Source of the DNA: JAPHTQ01 sp050288165
Lineage (GTDB): Bacteria > Pseudomonadota > Gammaproteobacteria > Thiohalomonadales > Thiohalomonadaceae
Assembly: GCA_050288165.1 (NCBI GenBank)
Contig: JBNKDG010000003.1
Coordinates: forward strand, 275,788-339,787
DNA length: 64,000 bases
Direction of reading: 5' to 3'
The notes beneath the pieces were generated by a model, which ran no database searches, was not told the DNA's origin, and worked only from the letters and a program-made list of their open reading frames with translations. The translations under genes and the position numbers were made by a program. Positions 45,382 to 51,690 of this stretch are shown in pieces (position 1 is the first letter of the stretch; every line of letters begins with the position of its first letter).

Positions 45382-46556
45382 GAGTCGTTTCCAAACAAGT
45401 CGCGTGTGAATATTTTGTCGGCGACATCATCAAGCTCTGGGCTCAGACGATTGGTAATGATGACGTCGGATAGTTGTTTAAATTTATGCAGATCTCTTTC
45501 AACTCGTGAATGATAGAACTCATGACTGGTAAGTACGGGTTCATACACGATGACTTCGATGCCTTTGGCCTTAATTCGCTTCATGATGCCCTGTATGGCG
45601 GAGGCGCGAAAGTTGTCAGATCCAGTTTTCATCACCAGACGATAGATGCCGACAATGTTTGGTTTGCGCTTCATAATTGATTCGGCAATGAAATTTTTGC
45701 GAGTTGTATTTGACTCTATGATCGCCTGAATCAGGTTTTGTGGAACTTGATCATAGTTCGCGCGCAATTGTTTGGTATCTTTTGGTAGGCAGTAGCCGCC
45801 ATAGCCGAAGGAGGGGTTGTTGTAATGGCTTCCTATGCGCGGGTCGAGGCCAACACCTTCGATGATCTGACGGGTATCAAGGTTGTGTACTTTGGCGTAG
45901 GTATCAAGTTCGTTGAAGAAGGCAACACGCATTGCAAGGTAGGTGTTGGCGAAGAGCTTGATCGCCTCGGCTTCGGTACTGCCGGTAAATAGAGTCGGGA
46001 TGTCACGCTTGACTGCACCTTGTTGCAACAGCTTGGCGAAGGTTTCGGCTCGTGCACTCCGCTCACCCACGATGATTCGAGAGGGGTGCAAGTTGTCGTA
46101 GAGTGCCTTGCCTTCGCGTAGGAATTCCGGGGAGAAAATCAAATTGTCAGTTTTCAGAGGGCAATTATCATCCTTAAAACTTGCCGTGTAACCAACAGGA
46201 ACCGTTGATTTAATTACCATCACTGCATCAGGATTGATAGCTGTGACATCCTTGATAACGGCTTCTACGGAGCGGGTGTTGAAATAATTTGTTTCTGGAT
46301 CGTAGTCGGTTGGCGTGGCAATAATTACAAAATCTGCGTTCGCGTAAGCGTCGTGTTTATCTAGTGTTGCACGCAGATTCAGAGTTTTATTTTGTAGCAT
46401 ATCCTCAATTTCGGCATCAACAATCGGGGACTTTTTTGCATTGATGAGTTCAACTTTTTCAGGGACTATGTCTAATGCCACGATTTCATGGTTTTGCGCC
46501 AGAAGGACCGCATTAGAAAGGCCAACATACCCTGTACCTGCTACGGCAATTTTCAT
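45378..46556 (-). CDS. ugd: UDP-glucose 6-dehydrogenase
   Basis: Makes UDP-glucuronate from UDP-glucose with two NAD. The 392-residue protein has AVAGTGYVGLSNAVLLAQ at the N terminus and the catalytic Cys in FGYGGYCLPKDTKQL, plus IIESNTTRKNFIAESI. The ATG at 46556 (MKIAVAGTGY) is preceded by GGAAAG at a suitable distance. The frame is open 35 residues further upstream; those residues are not part of Ugd but match the coiled-coil tail of the preceding regulator (see that entry). galU, about 2 kb away, supplies the UDP-glucose. Confidence 0.95.
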   Translation of the reverse strand: MKIAVAGTGYVGLSNAVLLAQNHEIVALDIVPEKVELINAKKSPIVDAEIEDMLQNKTLNLRATLDKHDAYANADFVIIATPTDYDPETNYFNTRSVEAVIKDVTAINPDAVMVIKSTVPVGYTASFKDDNCPLKTDNLIFSPEFLREGKALYDNLHPSRIIVGERSARAETFAKLLQQGAVKRDIPTLFTGSTEAEAIKLFANTYLAMRVAFFNELDTYAKVHNLDTRQIIEGVGLDPRIGSHYNNPSFGYGGYCLPKDTKQLRANYDQVPQNLIQAIIESNTTRKNFIAESIMKRKPNIVGIYRLVMKTGSDNFRASAIQGIMKRIKAKGIEVIVYEPVLTSHEFYHSRVERDLHKFKQLSDVIITNRLSPELDDVADKIFTRDLFGNDS

Positions 46557-46596
46557 GTGTTTTCTTTCCGTAATTGTATTGCTTGAGTTCTCTATC

Positions 46597-46930
46597 ATTT
46601 CCCTTTTCAGAGATTCAATCTCTGTCTTCAATGTTTCGTACTCATCCAACTTTCGCTTCAAAAAGTGAGCTGTGAGTGCCGTCTTCTCCGCTACGCCCTT
46701 TGGGTGAGCAAGTAGGCATAGCCCACCTTGTTATTGCTGTTTCGAAAATTCCTGATCTTGAGCAGTCCCTTGCTTGTCAGAGCGCGCAGACAATAGTTGG
46801 CGCTACCAAGGCTTATGCCCAGGGCCTCAGCGATTTGGCGTTGGGTTATGTCCGGGTTTCTCTGGAGGAGGCGTAATACCCGAAACCGGGTGTCTTCTTT
46901 TGAATCTATGACCATCTCGTTGGCTTGCAT
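46597..46930 (-). pseudogene. MarR-family EPS-associated transcriptional regulator, frameshifted
   Basis: The intact part (46930 down to 46691, 79 residues) is a winged helix: EDTRFRVLRLLQRNPDITQ, QRQIAEALGISLGSANYCL, GYAYLLTQRA-stop. Family members continue past YLLTP with a helical tail. That tail is present here one frame away: KGVAEKTALTAHFLKRKLD, then EYETLKTEIESLKREM. One extra base near 46700-46705 (for example a fourth C in the CCC before AAAGGG) would join both parts. The restored frame has no stop before ugd. The gene may be inactive, shortened, or mis-sequenced at this base. It is the first gene after the ops leader. Confidence 0.78.
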
Positions 46931-46960
46931 TGCTTACGACTGCAAATTGCCAATTTTAGG

Positions 46961-46972
46961 CACGCTACCGCC
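46961..46972 (-). promoter_or_regulatory. ops element (RfaH recruitment site)
   Basis: Read on the minus strand the sequence is GGCGGTAGCGTG, an exact match to the 12-base ops consensus within JUMPstart leaders. It lies 31-42 bases upstream of the regulator start codon and about 90 bases downstream of a candidate promoter. An RfaH homologue is encoded about 590 bases away on the other strand. By established knowledge, ops pauses RNA polymerase and loads RfaH, which then suppresses termination in long polysaccharide operons. Confidence 0.88.
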
Positions 46973-47069
46973 AGGGCATACAACTGATGCAACCCGGAAT
47001 AACGTCGTTACTTGTGATTGGTGAGGGATCGATCCTTGCTCACCTTGTGGAGCCCGTTCAAGGGTGAAC

Positions 47070-47098
47070 ATTCTGACGGACTAAAGGAACGGGGTCAA
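47070..47098 (-). promoter_or_regulatory. Candidate sigma-70 promoter of the polysaccharide operon
   Basis: On the minus strand TTGACC (47098-47093, five of six consensus bases) and CAGAAT (47075-47070, four of six) are 17 bases apart. The transcript would start near 47063 and reach the ops element after about 90 bases, a normal leader distance. Inference from sequence only. Confidence 0.35.
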
Positions 47099-47259
47099 GT
47101 TGCTTATATCAGCTAGTAGCACCTCATAGCCAGCCGCTAGAGAGATGGTGTTAACAATAAATAATTAGTTTGTGTTTATACCCTGATGTCAGGGGGTTAT
47201 TGCTTATGACGCTGATATTCCAGCCGTAATCATCTATCATCATTTGCAGAGAGGGAACC

Positions 47260-47382
47260 ATGTTTCCGCAGGATCTTGAAAGCAGGGAACCAATTGCAAC
47301 AACTCAACGTTCAAAAGTGTGTCAGAAGCGACTAGAGTCTCTTTTAAGGTTTTCTGAAGCTGGGGAAGGGAAAATGACTTGA
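47260..47382 (+). CDS. Possible 40-residue small protein (doubtful)
   Basis: In the 46931-47558 gap an ATG at 47260 follows GAGAGGG and opens a 40-residue frame (MFPQDLESREPIATTQRSKV...). It is hydrophilic and matches nothing I know. It may be chance. Apart from this frame, the ops element and the candidate promoter, I see nothing else in the gap. Confidence 0.2.
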   Translation: MFPQDLESREPIATTQRSKVCQKRLESLLRFSEAGEGKMT

Positions 47383-47558
47383 TATAGATGATCAAGCTTT
47401 GAGTTTAGTTTTACGCAGCAGCGGTATTGATGTTTTGGGTGTTTGGCGTATGCCATTGATAATAAATATATTTTATGTACCTGGTAGAAAAGGGAGCGGT
47501 TTTTGAATATGGAATTTTGCAATAAATATCAATACGATAATCGCAGGGGGGGCATTGG

Positions 47559-48062
47559 ATGAGTCAGTTTTGCCGATGGCTGGTCGTAATGACCAAGCCA
47601 AAAATGGAAGCAGAGGCAAAAGAGCATCTGATCCGACAGGGATTCGAGGTCTATTTACCTCTATGGGTAGAATTGAAGCGGTTGCAGGTAGGGTGGCAAA
47701 AGGTGCAGTCACCGATGTTTCCACGCTATTTATTCGTATGTCCCAGTCACCCGGAACAGTCAGTCGCGCCCATCCGCTCGACACGCGGTATAAGTCAATT
47801 GGTCCGTTTTGGTATGGAGCCCGCGTGGGCGGATGATGAGCTGATTAAGGATATCCGCCAGCTTGAACAGAGTCGAAGTGTAGCGGGGCAGGGACTTGCG
47901 CCGTTTAATAAAGGCGATCAAATTCAGATCATGGATGGTGCATTCAAGGGTGTTTCTGCCGAAGTGTTATCCTGTGATCTAGAACGTGTGATTCTGTTAC
48001 TTCAAGTGTTAGGCAAGACGCAGCAGCTTGAATTTAAGGCCAGCGTTTGCCGGGTGAAGTAA
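47559..48062 (+). CDS. rfaH: RfaH-like transcription antiterminator (NusG paralogue)
   Basis: The 167-residue protein aligns well with E. coli RfaH. The NGN domain has WLVVMTKPKMEAEAKEHL, PMFPRYLFV and STRGISQLVRFG. Lys13, His23 and Arg76 correspond to E. coli K10, H20 and R73, residues that contact ops DNA. The C-terminal KOW domain has FNKGDQIQIMDGAFKG. A G-rich ribosome binding site lies before the ATG. It is divergent from the long polysaccharide operon whose leader contains an exact ops element, so that operon is its likely target. Confidence 0.93.
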   Translation: MSQFCRWLVVMTKPKMEAEAKEHLIRQGFEVYLPLWVELKRLQVGWQKVQSPMFPRYLFVCPSHPEQSVAPIRSTRGISQLVRFGMEPAWADDELIKDIRQLEQSRSVAGQGLAPFNKGDQIQIMDGAFKGVSAEVLSCDLERVILLLQVLGKTQQLEFKASVCRVK

Positions 48063-48381
48063 TCTCTTTGTTGTGTCAGGCACTTGTACCCCATGAGAAG
48101 CTCTTCTATAAGGTGCTGTACGCACGAAAAACCATAAGCTATGTCGTCAAATTTGAGAGTGTTTTTAAGGGATCAAGACAACGCACGGAACATTGGATGG
48201 TGCAGTAATAGAAGAAAGCCGTGTGGCGAATACGTGAGTTTAGAGACATGAGAATGCGTCCAGATACATCCAAAATCAGTGTGAACATGACACATGTTTA
48301 GACTGGCTAAGTAATCAGTATTACCTTCTCCGAATATCGTCTTGACAATAGCGTGTGGCAAAATACCGTAAGTTGATTGTA

Positions 48382-48390
48382 TGTTATGAT
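48382..48390 (+). promoter_or_regulatory. Candidate extended -10 promoter for galU
   Basis: TGTTATGAT (TG, one base, TATGAT) lies 30 bases before the galU ATG. A TTGACA at 48342-48347 lies too far upstream for it but could pair with TACCGT at 48364. The gap 48063-48419 otherwise shows nothing I can support. Confidence 0.35.
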
Positions 48391-48419
48391 TCCCAGTCTT
48401 GAATCAACAGGTATAGTCG

Positions 48420-49292
48420 ATGAGTGCGATTCGCAAAGCTGTTTTCCCCGTTGCAGGACTGGGTACCCGCTTCCTGCCAGCCACCAAAGCCAACCCCAAG
48501 GAGATGCTGCCGGTAGTGGACAAGCCGCTGATTCAATATGCGGTGGAAGAGGCCATTGAGGCGGGGATCAAGGAGATGATCTTCGTGACCAGTAGCGCCA
48601 AGCGAGCGATTGAGGACCATTTCGACAAAAACTACGAAATGGAGACTGAACTGGAGAAGAAGGGCAAAAAAGAGCTCCTGCAGATCCTCCGGGATGTGGT
48701 CCCAAGCGATGTTTCCTGCCTCTATATCCGCCAGCCAGAGGCTCTGGGGCTAGGCCATGCGGTGCTCTGCGCCAAGCCTGCCGTTGGAAATGAGCCCTTT
48801 GCCGTGTTGTTGGCAGACGACCTGATAGACGGTCAGGGGACTGGTGTCGTGAAACAGATGGTTGAGCAATATGCTCAACAGCGCTGCAGCATCCTTGGCG
48901 TACAGGAGGTGCCTAAGGCCGACACCGACAAGTACGGTATCGTGAGTGTTGGTGAGGATGATGGTGAGGTGGCGAGCATCACCAATATCATCGAGAAGCC
49001 AAAACCGGTTCAGGCGCCCTCGAATCTGGCCGTGGTGGGGCGTTATTTGCTGACGCCAGCTATTTTTGACCATTTGGAGCGTACTGGACGTGGTTCGGGT
49101 GGTGAGATCCAGCTGACTGATGCGATTGCCAGTCTGCTGCAGGAAGAAAAGGTATTAGCTTACCGGTTTAACGGTATTCGTTATGACTGTGGTAGCAAGC
49201 TGGGGTACCTGAAAGCGACTGTACAGTATGCACTGAAGCATCCTGAGCTGAATGATGAGTTCAGGGCATATTTGCGGGAGATTGATGGTTAA
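48420..49292 (+). CDS. galU: UTP--glucose-1-phosphate uridylyltransferase
   Basis: Makes UDP-glucose from UTP and glucose 1-phosphate. The 290-residue protein has the signature AVFPVAGLGTRFLPATKANP, then PKEMLPVVDKPLIQYAVEEA, and the C-terminal GIRYDCGSKLGYLKA. It supplies the substrate of ugd in the neighbouring polysaccharide operon. A terminator follows. Confidence 0.97.
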   Translation: MSAIRKAVFPVAGLGTRFLPATKANPKEMLPVVDKPLIQYAVEEAIEAGIKEMIFVTSSAKRAIEDHFDKNYEMETELEKKGKKELLQILRDVVPSDVSCLYIRQPEALGLGHAVLCAKPAVGNEPFAVLLADDLIDGQGTGVVKQMVEQYAQQRCSILGVQEVPKADTDKYGIVSVGEDDGEVASITNIIEKPKPVQAPSNLAVVGRYLLTPAIFDHLERTGRGSGGEIQLTDAIASLLQEEKVLAYRFNGIRYDCGSKLGYLKATVQYALKHPELNDEFRAYLREIDG

Positions 49293-49313
49293 GGTTTAGA
49301 CATATCAAATGAA

Positions 49314-49338
49314 GAACCGGTCCTGGGCCGGTTTTTTT
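49314..49338 (+). terminator. Rho-independent terminator of galU
   Basis: AACCGG (49315-49320) pairs with CCGGTT around a seven-base loop and is followed by a T-run. It lies 22 bases after the galU stop. Confidence 0.85.
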
Positions 49339-49392
49339 ATGCCTTCCCTAACTTTTCCCGTCTGGACTGGACTCGGGCCTATGACGGGGCAA

Positions 49393-49492
49393 CGCCACCA
49401 GCTTCGCTGGTGAGAGTCTGCGGTGCGGGCATAAAAAAACCGATCACGCAGGATCGGTTTCACTGAAGTTTGGCTCCCCTGGCTGGACTCGA
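49393..49492. repeat. Decayed duplicate of the tRNA-Asn 3' end and its terminator (unit 1)
   Basis: These 100 bases match 49561-49660 at 93 of 100 positions without gaps, offset by 168 bases. The unit contains a CACCAGC/GCTGGTG hairpin, a terminator (49433-49460) and the last 20 or so bases of tRNA-Asn (GGCTCCCCTGGCTGGACTCG on the plus strand). After 49492 the tRNA similarity stops. A further, more degraded trace (CTGGACTGGACTCGG) occurs near 49363. Confidence 0.85.
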
Positions 49493-49560
49493 CCCTTTCG
49501 CCTAGAGTGAAAGGGGCCGCACTTAGTGCGCCCGAAGGGGCTGGCCCATGGGCGGGCCAG

Positions 49561-49660
49561 CGCCACCAGCGTCGCTGGTGAGAGTCTGCAGTGCGGGCAT
49601 AAAAAAACCGATCACGCTGGATCGGTTTCGATGATGTTTGGCTCCCCCGGCTGGACTCGA
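49561..49660. repeat. Original unit of the tRNA-Asn 3' duplication (unit 2)
   Basis: Contains the CACCAGC/GCTGGTG hairpin, the functional tRNA-Asn terminator, and the 3' part of the intact tRNA. Compared with unit 1 there are seven substitutions and no gaps. The stem of the first hairpin is unchanged and only its loop differs. The 68 bases between units hold three more palindromes, the strongest being GCTGGCCC (49540-49547) with GGGCCAGC (49554-49561). Confidence 0.85.
49601..49628 (-). terminator. Rho-independent terminator of tRNA-Asn
   Basis: Read on the minus strand, AAACCGATCC pairs with the GATCGGTTT arm around a short loop and ends in seven T. It begins eleven bases after the tRNA 3' end. 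A second copy lies at 49433-49460 in the duplicate unit. Confidence 0.85.
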
Positions 49661-49714
49661 ACCAGCGACATACGGATTAACAGTCCGGTGTTCTACCAAC
49701 TGAACTACGGGGGA
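49639..49714 (-). tRNA. tRNA-Asn (GTT)
   Basis: A 76-base cloverleaf. The acceptor stem is TCCCCCG paired with CGGGGGA, with encoded GCCA at the 3' end. The D-arm contains AGTTCAGTTGGTAGAAC, the anticodon loop is CTGTTAA (GTT, Asn) and the T-loop is TTCGAGT. All four stems pair. Its 3' half is duplicated in decayed form downstream. Confidence 0.95.
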
Positions 49715-49778
49715 AGAACAGCGGCGTATACTACAAGCGGTACCCAGATCGGTCAAGGGTTGGCGAGGTAAAATTGAC

Positions 49779-50342
49779 CTAATCGGGGCACTTCAATTGG
49801 GTGCCATCGGGCTTCGTTCTGGAAACCCGGATTCGACCAGGTTTGGAGATTATTACGGCGCGCGGTGCAATGTCATTATGCCGGGAACAGAAGGTAAATG
49901 TACCGTTGCCTTTCTTCAGCATCCCGGTAGGTTGGAATGCTAGATAGTCCTCCGAGCCGAACGCCCCAAAGTCGATGCTTCCGCCATCGTCAGGCGACTG
50001 CTTTACTCGTAGAAGGGGCTCATCACTATCACGCTGAAGATTGAGTGAGGCATCAATAAAGATAATCCAACCGTCATCCCATGCCGCATCACCATCACAA
50101 CTTGAGCCATCATCGCTTTTGCAGATCACAACCTGCCTGGCGCTGGTGACTGCCGTACTTCGAGTGTAATTGATGTGTCCGATAAGCTCGTAGATATGTG
50201 CCAACATGCGATTCTCCTCCACCATTGTACTGAATGCAGGTACAGCCATGGTGGTTAGAATGGCGCCAATGGCGAGTGACATCATCAACTCAGCGAGTGT
50301 AACGCCGGATTGTTGTGAAAGTGCTTTGTTGCGGATAACCAT
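49779..50342 (-). CDS. GspH/FimT-family pseudopilin
   Basis: The 187-residue protein has a type III (prepilin) signal, QQSG|VTLAELMMSLAIG, with Glu at position 5 of the mature form and a hydrophobic helix after it. The globular part with paired cysteines (VICKSDDGSSCDG, FTFCSRH, QLKCPD) matches the GspH/FimT C-terminal domain. No other pilus genes are nearby, so it must work with an assembly system elsewhere. An ACGGAGGTG ribosome binding site lies before the ATG. Confidence 0.88.
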   Translation of the reverse strand: MVIRNKALSQQSGVTLAELMMSLAIGAILTTMAVPAFSTMVEENRMLAHIYELIGHINYTRSTAVTSARQVVICKSDDGSSCDGDAAWDDGWIIFIDASLNLQRDSDEPLLRVKQSPDDGGSIDFGAFGSEDYLAFQPTGMLKKGNGTFTFCSRHNDIAPRAVIISKPGRIRVSRTKPDGTQLKCPD

Positions 50343-50445
50343 TGCAGTAACACCTCCGTGTGCTACGCAGCAGGTTATCTAAGTGGCTTTTTTGAATGAA
50401 CCCCTTGTGTGTAAGGGTATTTTGCCGGGTTAGGTAGGAATTCTT

Positions 50446-51636
50446 CTATTTGTAGCCAAGGATATTTCCTAAGCGCTGTAGGGCTTTTTCCAGGTTATCC
50501 ATACTGGTAGCGAACGAGAGGCGCATGTAACCAGGCTGGCCGAAGGCGGACCCGGGTACCAGTGCCACACCGGCCTCGTTCAGCAGGTACTCCGCCAGTT
50601 CCAGGTCATCGCTGATGCCGTCCAACGCCTCAATGGCGCCATGCATATCCGGGAAAGAGTAGAAGGCGCCCTGTGAGGGCAGGCACTCGACCCCTTTAAT
50701 GCGGTTCAGCTCGGCTACTACATAGTCGTGGCGCTGTTTGAAGGCTTCCAGCATCCCGTTGATGCAGCCCTGATCGCCATTCAGGGCGGCCTCAGCCGCG
50801 ACCTGGGAGATAGAGGTGGGGTTGGAGGTGCTTTGCGATTGCACCTTCTTCATCGCCTTGATCAGCCAGGTGGGGCCGCCACAGTAGCCGATACGCCAGC
50901 CGGTCATGGAGTAGGCTTTGGAGACGCCGTTCATGACCACAGTGCGGTCGAACAGGGCAGGGCAGGCGTTGACGATGTTGCTGAACGGCTCATCCGACCA
51001 GAGGATGTGTTCATACATGTCGTCGCTGGCGACGAGGATGTCCGGATACTCCAGCAGTACTTCGCCCAGTGCTGCCAACTCCGACTTGGTGTAGGCCACG
51101 CCGGTCGGGTTGGACGGGCTGTTGATGACCACCATACGGGTCTTCGGCGTAATCGCCGCGCGCAGCTGCGCCGGAGTGATCTTGAAGCCTGCTTCCAGGC
51201 CAGCCTGGATGATCACCGGTTTGCCTTCGGCCAGCAGCACCATATCCGGGTAGGAGACCCAGTAGGGGGCAGGGATGATCACCTCGTCGCCCGGGTTGAG
51301 ATAGGCCTGGGCTAGATTGAAGAAGCTCTGTTTGCCGCCACAGGAGACCAGGATCTGCTCTGGGGTGTAGGTCAGGCCATTGTCGCGTTCGAATTTGGCA
51401 ATGATCGCCTGTTTCAGTCCCGGCGTACCGTCTACCGCGGTATACTTGGTGAAACCTGCCTGGATCGCCTCAATGGCGGCCTGCTTGATGTGTTCGGGGG
51501 TATCGAAATCCGGTTCGCCAGCCCCCAGACCGATAATATCTTTCCCCTGGGATTTGAGTTCCTTGGCACGGGCAGTGATGGCCAGAGTGGCGGAAGGTTT
51601 GACACTTTGTACGCGATGGGAAAGATGCGTGTCCAA
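50446..51636 (-). CDS. Class I pyridoxal-phosphate aminotransferase (aspartate aminotransferase, type Ib)
   Basis: The 396-residue protein begins SHRVQSVKPSATLAITARAKE, typical of the AspB/AatA Ib group. It has VINSPSNPTGVAYTKSELA and the PLP lysine in NGVSKAYSMTGWRIGYCGG. Likely interconverts aspartate and glutamate with their 2-oxo acids; some members also use prephenate. It is divergent from uvrB across a short gap that must hold both promoters. Confidence 0.93.
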   Translation of the reverse strand: MDTHLSHRVQSVKPSATLAITARAKELKSQGKDIIGLGAGEPDFDTPEHIKQAAIEAIQAGFTKYTAVDGTPGLKQAIIAKFERDNGLTYTPEQILVSCGGKQSFFNLAQAYLNPGDEVIIPAPYWVSYPDMVLLAEGKPVIIQAGLEAGFKITPAQLRAAITPKTRMVVINSPSNPTGVAYTKSELAALGEVLLEYPDILVASDDMYEHILWSDEPFSNIVNACPALFDRTVVMNGVSKAYSMTGWRIGYCGGPTWLIKAMKKVQSQSTSNPTSISQVAAEAALNGDQGCINGMLEAFKQRHDYVVAELNRIKGVECLPSQGAFYSFPDMHGAIEALDGISDDLELAEYLLNEAGVALVPGSAFGQPGYMRLSFATSMDNLEKALQRLGNILGYK

Positions 51637-51690
51637 GCAAAAGCTCCTTAGGGCGACCGGGTTACAAAACTGCGTAATGTTACTGTAAGA

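Noticed and set aside
45378..46661. Longer Ugd with a 35-residue charged N-terminal extension
   Set aside because: The extension matches the helical tail of the preceding regulator; Ugd homology begins at the ATG at 46556, which has its own ribosome binding site.
46691..46730. Programmed -1 ribosomal frameshift in the regulator gene
   Set aside because: The bases at the junction do not form a good X-XXY-YYZ slippery heptamer in the reading frame, so a mutation or sequencing error is more likely.
49393..49660. A second functional tRNA-Asn gene
   Set aside because: Only the 3' part of the tRNA is present in the outer copy; similarity stops before the anticodon arm.
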